Under the pieces are notes generated by a model that saw only the letters and a program-made list of their open reading frames with translations, searched no databases and was not told the DNA's origin. From Lapidilactobacillus dextrinicus DSM 20335 (lineage in GTDB: Bacteria; Bacillota; Bacilli; Lactobacillales; Lactobacillaceae), in contig NZ_AYYK01000001.1 in the NCBI RefSeq assembly GCF_001436095.1, positions 220,071 through 284,070 on the forward strand: a DNA stretch of 64,000 nucleotides, read 5' to 3'. The position numbers and the translations under genes are program-made. Of the stretch, positions 37,837 through 49,999 are shown piece by piece; the stretch's first letter is position 1; each line of letters opens with the position of its first letter.

Positions 37837-38802
37837 ATGCTTGGAAATATTGTTTTAGCTATTGTTATTGTCGTTGTTGCGGCACTTTTGCTGTGGATTA
37901 TTTTCTCATCAATTGCCATTATTCATACAGGTGAAGTTGGCATTGTTGAACGTTTAGGTGTTTATGTTAAAACCATGGAACCAGGATTCCACATTGTTTT
38001 ACCGATTATTTATCGGATTACTGAAGTTGTGAACATGAAACAAATTCCGATGCGCGTAGCAGAACAAGAGGTTATTACCAAGGACAACGTTGTTGTCAAA
38101 ATTTCTGAAACCTTGAAATACCATATTACCGATGTTAATGCTTACGTTTATAAGAACAAAGACTCTGTCACCAGTATGGTTCAGGATACCCGTGCAGCGT
38201 TACGAGGTATCATTGGTAATATGGACCTTAATGATGTTTTAAATGGTACAGAGGCCATTAATCGGGCGTTATTCGAGCAATTAAGTGAAGTCACAGCTGG
38301 TTACGGATTAAATGTTGATCGGGCCAATATTGACTCTGTGGAAGTAGACCAAGATATTCAAGCTTCAATGAACAAGTTACTCCGTGCTTCCCGTGAAAAA
38401 GAAGCTAATATTATGCAAGCTGAAGGTTTGAAACAAGCAGCTATTGCTAAGGCCGAAGGTGGCAAACAATCTGCCATTTTGGAAGCCGAAGGTAATAAGC
38501 AAACGCAAATTCTGGAAGCTGAAGGTCGTGCCCAAAGTCAACGTTTGCTTTATGAAGCAATTCGCGATCAGATTAATTCTGTTAACGAAGCTTTAGTTAA
38601 TAACACTGATGCATATTTACAATATAAGAACCTGGAAGCAATGGAGAAAGTCGCTGAAGGTAAGAATAATACCATTGTCATGCCAACAGCTGCTTTAGAT
38701 AGTCTCGGTAAAATCCCAGCCATTAAACAATTATGGGACCAATCTAAGACTGACGATAACCAATCAACTGCACCAAAAAAAGCAACACCTAGAAAATTAT
38801 AA
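37837..38802 (+). CDS. SPFH/Band 7 (stomatin-like) membrane protein
   Basis: The 321-residue protein has an N-terminal membrane helix (about 4-29), the Band 7 domain (GEVGIVERLGVYVKTMEPGFH onward to about 190), and a coiled coil with repeated AEG units (QAEGLKQAAIAKAEGGKQ..., about 198-240). Such proteins form ring-like oligomers that organise membrane microdomains and can regulate proteases. The upstream NfeD-like gene is the expected partner. Confidence 0.9.
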   Translation: MLGNIVLAIVIVVVAALLLWIIFSSIAIIHTGEVGIVERLGVYVKTMEPGFHIVLPIIYRITEVVNMKQIPMRVAEQEVITKDNVVVKISETLKYHITDVNAYVYKNKDSVTSMVQDTRAALRGIIGNMDLNDVLNGTEAINRALFEQLSEVTAGYGLNVDRANIDSVEVDQDIQASMNKLLRASREKEANIMQAEGLKQAAIAKAEGGKQSAILEAEGNKQTQILEAEGRAQSQRLLYEAIRDQINSVNEALVNNTDAYLQYKNLEAMEKVAEGKNNTIVMPTAALDSLGKIPAIKQLWDQSKTDDNQSTAPKKATPRKL

Positions 38803-38905
38803 TCAAAAAATAAATAAACTAATTGGAGTGGACTTTGTTTAATTGAAGCAGGATTTTAGCTACTATTAACATAGATTCATTCCAATTTTTAGTTGGAGCC
38901 TTAAG

Positions 38906-39541
38906 ATGACCAAGCCTAAACTTGATATCGAACATTTAATCACTGTAAAATTTACTAATTTGATTGACGATGAAGATCATTTCTTACAAGCAGCTCATTT
39001 ACAAAATGAAACCATCACCCAACTTAAACTAGCTCACCCAATTTTAGAGTATTGCCTAGTTGAGCACTTTAATTTTATTGCCTGTGATTTCAACAAATTT
39101 GAAGCGAGCAACACCATTTTTAAAAATTGTGACTTCTCTAATTGTCAGCTGGATCAAGCCAGTCTTTATCACGTTAGTTTTCAAAATTGCAAGTTAGTGG
39201 GCACAGTACTGGATCATTCTTACTTCAATGAGGTCAGCTTCTCTGGATGTTTAATGGATCTAGCAGCTTTAAATAAATGTCAAATTAAAGCAGCTGAATT
39301 TATTGAAACACATTTAGAAGATGCTAGTATTGATGATACCAAAATTAAAAAAATCAGCTTTGATCATTGTCAGTTGAACCAACTGAGCCTGATGTTTACC
39401 AAGCTAAAAGGAATCGATGTTAGTAGTTGTCAATTTAAGCGACTGGAAGTTGACTATACCCAATTGCGTGGACTTATTGTTAATTCCGAGCAAGCAGCAT
39501 TACTTGGTCAATTATATTTAGGTCTCAAGTTAACCGATTAA
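38906..39541 (+). CDS. Pentapeptide-repeat-like protein
   Basis: The 211-residue protein consists mainly of tandem pentapeptide units with F or L at the centre and polar flanks (for example FKNCDFSNCQLDQASL, VSFQNCKLVGTVLDHSYF), which predict a right-handed beta-helix. Qnr/MfpA proteins with this fold bind DNA gyrase, but nothing here proves that role. It lies 104 bp after the SPFH gene with a TTGGAG site before the ATG. It is relatively rich in Cys. Confidence 0.8.
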   Translation: MTKPKLDIEHLITVKFTNLIDDEDHFLQAAHLQNETITQLKLAHPILEYCLVEHFNFIACDFNKFEASNTIFKNCDFSNCQLDQASLYHVSFQNCKLVGTVLDHSYFNEVSFSGCLMDLAALNKCQIKAAEFIETHLEDASIDDTKIKKISFDHCQLNQLSLMFTKLKGIDVSSCQFKRLEVDYTQLRGLIVNSEQAALLGQLYLGLKLTD

Positions 39542-39542
39542 A

Positions 39543-39588
39543 AATAGCCTTAATTACAACTTTTTATTTGTAATTAAGGCTATTTCTT
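39543..39588. terminator. Bidirectional terminator
   Basis: The 16-bp perfect stem AATAGCCTTAATTACA with its complement serves the pentapeptide-like gene (+) and the sugar kinase gene (-). Its core is the same as that of the terminator at 37392. Confidence 0.9.
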
Positions 39589-39589
39589 T

Positions 39590-40975
39590 TTAATCAAAAT
39601 AATGTTGATAGTATTGCTGATATTGTTGATGAACTTGTGGATTAAATTTAATTTTATGTGTGGCAATAGTCGTCTGCAGCTGCTGACCTGTTATCAACAT
39701 ATAAAGCCCGGCAATAGGCTCATTAGCTGCCGACAACCAACAATCCAATCCCAAAATATCCGCTGTTAATTGTTGTAAAGCCGTTGATTGAAAGACGCCA
39801 CCACTAATTGTGATGGGACCATTTACGCCAACTAAATCAGTTAGCTGGTGTAGATTAAGTAACATTCCCTCAAACACACTGCGAATTAAATCAGCACGAG
39901 TAGTTTTGATTGTCATATTTTTAAATTCAGCCTGCTTATTAGCATCCCAATAAGGGGCACGTTCACCATTAAGAAACGGCATAAACCTAACCCCATTAGC
40001 GCCAATTGGTGATTGCTGCAGAATAGTTGGTATTTCCGCGTGAAATTCTGACGCATGCTGTGCAAATTTTTCACTGGCCCAAGCGATGACATTACCGCCA
40101 TTATTAGAAGGTGCCCCAATAACATACTGATCCGCATTCAAATAATAGCAAAAATTCTGATGAATTGAATCTAACGCTGTAACGGATGAAACCTTCCGCA
40201 CCGCAGCACTAGTTCCAATCGTTAAACTATTGGCAGTGCCCGTTGTTTGATAGCCCGCAAAAGCCGCTAAGCAACCATCACTGGCACCAGCCACTACCGT
40301 CGCATTTAGCGGTAATGCCAATTGACTAGCCAGTGATGGAACTAGTGAAAAACGTGCGGTGGTATCCGCTAATTCGGCTAACTGATCTTCGTCAATTGCT
40401 AATGCTGTTAAGATTTCACGATCCCATTGACAAGTGCTTAAGTTCAACAGACCAGTTGCCGATGCAGTAGCTAAATCAATTCGCGCAACACCAGTGAAAG
40501 CTTGGAGAACCAATTCCTTAATACCATACCACTTGGTTGATGTTGAATATTGTGTTTGCTCATGAAAATATTTTATTTTAGCAAAGGGTGACATTGGATG
40601 AATCGGTGTCCCTGTTTTTAAATAAAAATCTTTAGCCTGATTGCTTTGTTGAAAATCACGAATAGTTGCTTGTGCTTGTGTGTCCGCCCAAATAAAAATT
40701 TGATCGTTTTCTTGACCCGGTGTTACAGGCCAACAACTGTGCATTGGCGCACTAAAACTAATTGTCGCGATTAACTGCCGCCAATCCAGAGGAATGTTAG
40801 TAATGCCCTGTTTAATTTGTGCTAATAATTCTTGTGCTGATTGATATTTAGCACCATTATCGCCATAAAAAGTTTGGAGTGGTAACGTCTGCTGATTAAC
40901 GAACGCTCCAGAAGCAATAACGCCAATCTTGATTGCAGTGGTGCCAATATCAATCCCTAAAAATAAATCTTTCAT
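39590..40975 (-). CDS. FGGY family sugar kinase, gluconokinase-like
   Basis: The start at 40975 (MKDLFLGIDIGTTAIK) has AAGGA 7 nt upstream; an in-frame TTG at 40990 is less likely. The 461 residues show the phosphate-1 motif GIDIGTT, ISFSAPMHSCWPV and IWADTQAQ as in gluconokinases, and the second half with ISGGVFQS. The product would feed gluconate-6-phosphate to the pentose phosphate route, but the substrate is inferred. It follows rlmD by 16 bp. Confidence 0.83.
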   Translation of the reverse strand: MKDLFLGIDIGTTAIKIGVIASGAFVNQQTLPLQTFYGDNGAKYQSAQELLAQIKQGITNIPLDWRQLIATISFSAPMHSCWPVTPGQENDQIFIWADTQAQATIRDFQQSNQAKDFYLKTGTPIHPMSPFAKIKYFHEQTQYSTSTKWYGIKELVLQAFTGVARIDLATASATGLLNLSTCQWDREILTALAIDEDQLAELADTTARFSLVPSLASQLALPLNATVVAGASDGCLAAFAGYQTTGTANSLTIGTSAAVRKVSSVTALDSIHQNFCYYLNADQYVIGAPSNNGGNVIAWASEKFAQHASEFHAEIPTILQQSPIGANGVRFMPFLNGERAPYWDANKQAEFKNMTIKTTRADLIRSVFEGMLLNLHQLTDLVGVNGPITISGGVFQSTALQQLTADILGLDCWLSAANEPIAGLYMLITGQQLQTTIATHKIKFNPQVHQQYQQYYQHYFD

Positions 40976-40991
40976 GCCGTCTTCCTTCAAA

Positions 40992-42359
40992 TTAAGCTAA
41001 TGTTAACGCAGTAACACTTTCAATATGATTGCTCATTGGGAACATATCAACTGGTTGAGTTGTCGTACCAATATAGCCACCATCAATTAATAAACGTAAA
41101 TCCCGAGCTAGTGTTGCTGGATTACAAGAAATATAAACTAACTTCTTAGGTTTAGCTTTTAGGACAGCCTCAATGAATTCTGGTTGAAGACCCTTACGCG
41201 GTGGATCAACAATTAAAACATCCATGGCCTGATCTTTTTCAACCCATTCTGGCAAAATTTCTTCAGCCTTCCCTACTGTAAAATCAATATTTGTCACGTG
41301 GTTGAGTTTGGCATTAATTTTAGCGTCAGCAATTGCTTCCGGCACGATTTCAATTTCACGTACTTGTTTAACATGATCTGCAATTGAAATCCCAATCGTG
41401 CCAATGCCAGAGTAAGCATCAATAACCACTTCATCAGGTTGTAAATCAGCCAATTCAATGGCTGTTTGATATAAATTCTCAGTTTGTTCAGGATTAACTT
41501 GGTAGAATGATTGTGCTGAAATACGGAATTTTTTGCCTAATAACTCATCTTCAATATACGACTCACCAAAAACAGGTCGTTCTTGAGCACCTAAAATTAC
41601 GTTCGTCGCTTTCGGATTGTAATTAACAATAATGCTGGTAACTTCTGGCAACTCACTAATTTGTGCAACAATTGTGTCTTCTTGTGGTAAACGACGTTGC
41701 CGACTAACTAACACAACCATTTGTTGACCAGTTTTGTGCGCCCGCCGCACCATAATATGGCGAATCACACCCGAATTATGTTCCTCATTATATGCTGACA
41801 CATGTAATTCACGTAAAATATCACGAACAGCTTCAACAGTTGCATCAATTTTAGGATCTTGAATCATAAAATCAGTCATCGGTACTAACTGATGTGAGTG
41901 TTGCCGATAAAAACCAGTTTGAAGCCAGCCATCAATTTGCCGAACTGGAATTTGCGCCTTATTACGATAGTGCAACGGTGCTGGGGCAGCCAATGTTGGC
42001 TTTACTTCTAAATCTAACTTATCCTTTTGGAACAATGATTTAATTTGTTCCTGCTTGAATTTTAATTGTGCCGGATATGATAAGTGTGCTAATGGCGCAA
42101 TACCGGTTTGTAAATAAACCGAATTGTCTTGACTAACCCGATCAGGACTAGTTGTGATAAATTCTAGCAAACGACCAAATGCATAATTTTTGTTTGCTTT
42201 GGTAACCACATACTTAATCTCTTCACCAGGTAACGCATTACCAATAAAAATTGGATAATGTTCATTGACCTTGACCACACCCATAGCCTGATAAGTCAGG
42301 TCCATTACCGTGCCGGTTAACACGTCGTTTTTCTTAACTGGTGCACTAATTTTTGCCAT
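40992..42359 (-). CDS. rlmD: 23S rRNA (uracil-5-)-methyltransferase RlmD/RlmCD family, no Fe-S cysteines
   Basis: This enzyme methylates C5 of uracil in 23S rRNA. The N-terminal TRAM domain (about 10-70) is followed by the SAM domain with VIDAYSGIGTIGI, and near the end DPPRKG and YISCNPATLARDL, in which the Cys is the catalytic nucleophile. The region that normally holds the [4Fe-4S] ligands (CGGCxLQHL) reads TGIAPLAHLSYPAQL (about 85-99), so the cluster cysteines are missing. It is the only cysteine-containing motif in the protein. The exact target base (747 and/or 1939) is not visible. Confidence 0.9.
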   Translation of the reverse strand: MAKISAPVKKNDVLTGTVMDLTYQAMGVVKVNEHYPIFIGNALPGEEIKYVVTKANKNYAFGRLLEFITTSPDRVSQDNSVYLQTGIAPLAHLSYPAQLKFKQEQIKSLFQKDKLDLEVKPTLAAPAPLHYRNKAQIPVRQIDGWLQTGFYRQHSHQLVPMTDFMIQDPKIDATVEAVRDILRELHVSAYNEEHNSGVIRHIMVRRAHKTGQQMVVLVSRQRRLPQEDTIVAQISELPEVTSIIVNYNPKATNVILGAQERPVFGESYIEDELLGKKFRISAQSFYQVNPEQTENLYQTAIELADLQPDEVVIDAYSGIGTIGISIADHVKQVREIEIVPEAIADAKINAKLNHVTNIDFTVGKAEEILPEWVEKDQAMDVLIVDPPRKGLQPEFIEAVLKAKPKKLVYISCNPATLARDLRLLIDGGYIGTTTQPVDMFPMSNHIESVTALTLA

Positions 42360-42403
42360 AATAACTCCTTTTATTTTGTCGGTTCAATTCCATTACTGTC
42401 ACC

Positions 42404-42443
42404 TAAAAAATATGGACTTTGACAAAGAATGTCCCAGTCCATA
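42404..42443 (-). terminator. Terminator of dagK
   Basis: Arms TATGGACT/AGTCCATA with a GGGACAT-containing loop are followed by TTTTTT on the minus strand. Confidence 0.8.
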
Positions 42444-42449
42444 ATCTTA

Positions 42450-43436
42450 CTACTTATCGTTGTTATTTTCGTTTTGGCCTTCAGCTTTTTCTGCAATATC
42501 CTCAGGTACACTCAGCGCTTTGTCAGGTATTTCATCAACATTAGCAAACATTTCAATATGCTGACGTAAATTAACAAAGGTCATTGGTGCATCGCCACCG
42601 TATTCCCCATCAAGGTTAATCTTCATCTGTTGACCATGTTTAACTTTAGCCACAACTTTGCGCGTCTTGGTATAAATGATGTTAGGGTCGTTTACATGAC
42701 GGCCACCGTTTAGCACCATTCCCATTAGTTTAATAACTTCAACTGGATTACTAGATTTAACCACAATTAAAGCAAAATTACCATCATCAAGTGACGCATC
42801 CGGTGCAATTTGTTCAAATCCGCCAATAGAATTAGTCAATCCCAATAGGAACATCGAAGCTTGACCATCGTATTCGCCACCATCAAATTGAATGTGCAAA
42901 TCAACTGGCTTAATTCGCGGCAACATTTCTGCACCCTTAACGACATAAGCTAAATAGCCTAAAACTGATTTAAAGTCAGAAGGCACATCATAAGTTAACT
43001 CCGTTAAGAAGCCACCACCGGCAATGTTCATGAAATATTTATTATTAGCTTGACCAATATCCATCTTAACGGTTTGCCCTTTAAGAATCACCTTTGCAGC
43101 ATCAATCGGATTTTCTCGTGGTATCCGTAATGCCCGGGCATAATCATTAGTTGTTCCTGCAGGAATAATCCCCATTTTAGGCCGATATTTTAGCGGTGCA
43201 ATTCCATTCACCACTTCATTGATAGTTCCGTCGCCACCAGCGGCAACAATCAAATCAAAGCCTTCTTTGGCTGCTCGTTGTGCTTCTTTAGCAGCCGACA
43301 TTTTTTCAGCTGTTGTTTGAAAGGCACTTGCTTCATAACCAGCCTGTTCCAAAATATTTAAAATCTCGCCAACATTACGCAACATTGTTTCATGCCCCGA
43401 AGTTGGATTATAGATCAGTCGAGCACGCATTTTCAC
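42450..43436 (-). CDS. dagK: Diacylglycerol kinase (DagK/DgkB)
   Basis: This soluble kinase phosphorylates diacylglycerol released during lipoteichoic acid synthesis and returns it to phosphatidic acid. The 328-residue protein starts RARLIYNPTSGHE and has the nucleotide-binding GGDGTINEVVNG and GIIPAGTTNDYARAL of the family. The GTG at 43436 is 8 nt from AGGCGG; the ATG at 43430 is the alternative. It follows gatB, as in Bacillus (gatCAB, dgkB, yefA). Confidence 0.94.
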   Translation of the reverse strand: MKMRARLIYNPTSGHETMLRNVGEILNILEQAGYEASAFQTTAEKMSAAKEAQRAAKEGFDLIVAAGGDGTINEVVNGIAPLKYRPKMGIIPAGTTNDYARALRIPRENPIDAAKVILKGQTVKMDIGQANNKYFMNIAGGGFLTELTYDVPSDFKSVLGYLAYVVKGAEMLPRIKPVDLHIQFDGGEYDGQASMFLLGLTNSIGGFEQIAPDASLDDGNFALIVVKSSNPVEVIKLMGMVLNGGRHVNDPNIIYTKTRKVVAKVKHGQQMKINLDGEYGGDAPMTFVNLRQHIEMFANVDEIPDKALSVPEDIAEKAEGQNENNNDK

Positions 43437-43455
43437 TGACGTTTCCGCCTTTCAT

Positions 43456-44886
43456 TTAACGTTTGTTTAACTCGGCCATCAAGATTTTATTAACCACTTT
43501 TGGATTGGCCTGGCCATGAGTTTGTTTCATAATTTGACCGATTAAATAACCAACAGCACGATCTTTACCATTTTTGAAGTCAATGATTGATTGTTCGTTA
43601 GCATCCAAAATACCAGTAATAATTGGGGTTAAAACTTCAGGATTAGATTCTTGTACTAGTCCCTTTTGTTCTACCCAAGCTTTTGGTTCACTACCGTTTT
43701 TAATCGTTTCTTGGAAAACCTTTTTAGCAATCTTAGAAGAAATGGTACCGTCTTGAATCAACTTAATCATGGTTGATAAGTTCACTGGTGTTAATTTAGT
43801 TGCTAATAAATCGAGCTTATTAGCATTTAAGTAAGCACTCACTTCACCCATTAACCAGTTAGAAGCTAATTTAGCGTTAGCACCGTCAGCGATTGTTGCT
43901 TCAAAGAAGTCAGACATTTCTTTGGTTTGTGTTAAAACGCCAGCATCATATTCAGGAATACCTAATTCATTAATGTAACGAGAACGTCGTTTGTCAGGCA
44001 TTTCTGGTATTTCTGATTGAATTTCGTTAATCCAGTCGTCTTCAATTTCAAACGCTGGCAAATCAGGCTCTGGGAAGTAACGATAATCATCTTTACCTTC
44101 CTTAACCCGCATTAAGATTGTTTCGCCGGAAGCTTCATCAAAACGACGTGTTTCTGGACGAACCGAACCACCAGCCATAATCACTTGTGCTTGACGTTTT
44201 TCTTCATAAGCCAAGCCTAAACGAACGTGGTTGAAGGAGTTTAAGTTCTTCAATTCGGCCTTTTGACCTAATTTGTCAGAACCAATTGGGCTAATTGAAA
44301 TATTCGTATCAACCCGCATTGAACCTTCTTCCATCTTCACATCAGAAGCACCAGTAAACTGAATCGTCTTACGTAATTGCTCCAAATAAGCATAAGCCTC
44401 ATCTGGTGAAGCAATATCTGGTTTAGAAACAATTTCAATTAATGGTGTCCCCTGACGGTTTAAGTCAACATAAGAATAACCATCGTCACCATGGGTGTTC
44501 TTGCCGGCATCTTCTTCAACGTGCATTTCTTCGATCCCAATTTTCTTCTTAACACCATTAACTTCGATTTCAAGCCAACCATTAGTGGCTAAGGGTTCTT
44601 CAGCCTGAGTAATCTGATAAGCCTTGGGATTATCTGGGTAGAAATAATTCTTACGATCAAAATGCGTGTACTTCGTAATATCTGCATGTAAAGCTAAAGC
44701 AACCATCAAACCTAAGCGATAGGCTTCACGGTTAACTGTTGGCAAAACACCAGGAAAACCAAAGTCGATCACATTTGTACTCGTATTGGGTTCAGCACCA
44801 TAAGTTACAGGTGAAGGGCTAAACATTTTAGTCTTAGTTTTTAATTCAACGTGGACTTCTAAGCCAATTGTTGTCTCAAAGTTCAT
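43456..44886 (-). CDS. gatB: Aspartyl/glutamyl-tRNA amidotransferase subunit B
   Basis: GatB activates the misacylated Glu-tRNA(Gln) or Asp-tRNA(Asn) with ATP for transamidation by GatA. The length of 476 residues is normal. Family features are [17 protein letters not shown] at the N-terminus, [40 protein letters not shown] and the C-terminal YqeY-like tail. The one-base overlap with gatA (TAATG) shows coupled translation. Confidence 0.97.
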   Translation of the reverse strand: MNFETTIGLEVHVELKTKTKMFSPSPVTYGAEPNTSTNVIDFGFPGVLPTVNREAYRLGLMVALALHADITKYTHFDRKNYFYPDNPKAYQITQAEEPLATNGWLEIEVNGVKKKIGIEEMHVEEDAGKNTHGDDGYSYVDLNRQGTPLIEIVSKPDIASPDEAYAYLEQLRKTIQFTGASDVKMEEGSMRVDTNISISPIGSDKLGQKAELKNLNSFNHVRLGLAYEEKRQAQVIMAGGSVRPETRRFDEASGETILMRVKEGKDDYRYFPEPDLPAFEIEDDWINEIQSEIPEMPDKRRSRYINELGIPEYDAGVLTQTKEMSDFFEATIADGANAKLASNWLMGEVSAYLNANKLDLLATKLTPVNLSTMIKLIQDGTISSKIAKKVFQETIKNGSEPKAWVEQKGLVQESNPEVLTPIITGILDANEQSIIDFKNGKDRAVGYLIGQIMKQTHGQANPKVVNKILMAELNKR

Positions 44887-46355
44887 TACCGGGCACCTCC
44901 TTTAAAACTTGGTTTTACTTCGTAATATTTCGTAGCAGCTTCAAAAGCTGCGGCAGCTTTAAAGATTGTGCCTTCATCAAAACGTTTAGCAACCATTTGC
45001 ATACCAACTGGCAAGCCCTTGCTATCAAAGCCGGCTGGTACAGAAGCAGATGGTACACCTGCCATATTAGAAGAAATCGTTAAAATATCTTTATAGTAAA
45101 GTTTCAATGGATCAGAAACAATTGCACCAATTTTGAAAGCTGTATCTGGTGAAGTTGGTCCAACAATTAAATCATGATCAGCTAAGACGCGTTCATAATC
45201 TTGTTTAATCAAGGTCCGAACTTTAGCTGCCTTATTAAAGTAAGCATCATAAAAACCAGCGGATAAGGCAAACGTACCTAACATAATCCGCCGTTTTACT
45301 TCAGAGCCAAATCCTTCAGAGCGACTCTTAATATAAACATCTTCCAAATTCTTAACATCTTCAGCCCGATAACCGTAACGAATGCCATCGAAACGTTGTA
45401 AGTTTGAAGAAGCTTCACTAGAAGCTAGAACATAATAAGCAGGAACAGCATATTTTGTATAAGGTAATTGAACGTGATCAATAACAGCACCTAAATCTTC
45501 AAGTACTTTAAGTCCCTTTTCAACTTGGGTCTTAACTTCTTCATCAATACCATCACCGAAAAATTCATCAGGAACAGCAACTCGTAAGCCTTTAATATCT
45601 TGGCCCACAAACTTCGTAAAGTCAGGAACTTCTTGTTTGGAGCTAGTGCTATCCTTAGCATCTTTGCCAGACATAGCTGTTAAAATATAAGCTGAGTCTT
45701 TAACACGTTTAGTCATCACACCAATTTGATCAAAGCTGGATCCAAAGGCAATTAAGCCCCAACGTGAAACGCGACCATAAGTTGGCTTAATCCCAAAAAT
45801 ACCATTGTATGCAGATGGTTGCCGAATAGAACCACCAGTGTCACTACCTAAAGCAGCAAAAACTTCACCAGCTGCAACTGCTGCTGCAGAACCACCTGAT
45901 GAACCACCAGGAACCCGATCAAGATCCCAAGGATTATGAGTTGGCTTAAAGTAAGAAGATTCAGTAGAAGAACCCATGGCAAATTCATCCATATTGGTTT
46001 TACCAAGGTTGATCATGCCAGCTTGCGATAATTTTTCAACAACAGTAGCGTCATAAACAGGTTCAAAGTTATTCAGAATCTTACTACCAGCAGTTGTTAA
46101 AATATTTTTAGTGACAATATTATCTTTATAAGCAATCGGAATACCAGCTAATTTATCTTCAGCCTTAATGCCCTTTTCATCTAATGCAACGGCATCTGCT
46201 AACGCTTGTTGAGCATTAACTGTGATAAAAGCATTTAATTGAGGATCGCGCTGTTCAATCGTGTCTAATGATTGTTCAACTAAATCAGTAGCTTTAATAT
46301 CACCGGCAACAAGTTCTTGATGGAGCGTTTCTAAATCTTTGTCTAATAAGCTCAC
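44886..46355 (-). CDS. gatA: Aspartyl/glutamyl-tRNA amidotransferase subunit A
   Basis: GatA is the glutaminase subunit of the GatCAB complex and supplies ammonia through a tunnel to GatB. The 489-residue amidase-signature protein has the catalytic Ser-cisSer-Lys triad: K77 (AYKDN), S152 (GGSSGGS) and S176 (DTGGSIR). It overlaps gatC by 4 bp. The complex replaces a missing GlnRS in many lactobacilli, or is used for asparagine. Confidence 0.97.
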   Translation of the reverse strand: MSLLDKDLETLHQELVAGDIKATDLVEQSLDTIEQRDPQLNAFITVNAQQALADAVALDEKGIKAEDKLAGIPIAYKDNIVTKNILTTAGSKILNNFEPVYDATVVEKLSQAGMINLGKTNMDEFAMGSSTESSYFKPTHNPWDLDRVPGGSSGGSAAAVAAGEVFAALGSDTGGSIRQPSAYNGIFGIKPTYGRVSRWGLIAFGSSFDQIGVMTKRVKDSAYILTAMSGKDAKDSTSSKQEVPDFTKFVGQDIKGLRVAVPDEFFGDGIDEEVKTQVEKGLKVLEDLGAVIDHVQLPYTKYAVPAYYVLASSEASSNLQRFDGIRYGYRAEDVKNLEDVYIKSRSEGFGSEVKRRIMLGTFALSAGFYDAYFNKAAKVRTLIKQDYERVLADHDLIVGPTSPDTAFKIGAIVSDPLKLYYKDILTISSNMAGVPSASVPAGFDSKGLPVGMQMVAKRFDEGTIFKAAAAFEAATKYYEVKPSFKGGAR

Positions 46356-46657
46356 GCGTCAGTCTCCCCCTTATCAATAATTGATGGCACTTTGATTAAA
46401 CCATCTTTTGTTTCTGGCACATTACTTAATAAGTCTTCACGTGTAATGCCGTCATTAACGACTACATCATTGCGGAAAACATTAACTTCATCAGTAATGT
46501 GGGTTGTTGGTTTAACCCCTTCTGTTTCAACATGGGATAATTCATCTTCCATGGCAATAATTTGATCTAACTGACTTGTGAATCGATCAATTTCATCTTG
46601 ACTAAGTGACAAGCGTGCCAAATTAGCAACGTGTGTAACGTCATTTTTGGAAATCAT
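46352..46657 (-). CDS. gatC: Aspartyl/glutamyl-tRNA amidotransferase subunit C
   Basis: GatC is a small belt-like subunit of 101 residues that stabilises GatA and GatB. Typical features are the start [17 protein letters not shown] and the C-terminal [20 protein letters not shown]. It is the first gene of gatCAB and follows camS by about 90 bp. Confidence 0.95.
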   Translation of the reverse strand: MISKNDVTHVANLARLSLSQDEIDRFTSQLDQIIAMEDELSHVETEGVKPTTHITDEVNVFRNDVVVNDGITREDLLSNVPETKDGLIKVPSIIDKGETDA

Positions 46658-46745
46658 TAGCTAAACTCCTTTATTTGCAAATTGGATTGTTAAACTTGTC
46701 TAATACTTCGTTATACATTCTATCATTTCATTACCCAGTTAAAAA

Positions 46746-49972
<3,227 letters not shown>

Positions 49973-49999
49973 CTATCAAAACAATCTCTAAAAGAAGAA

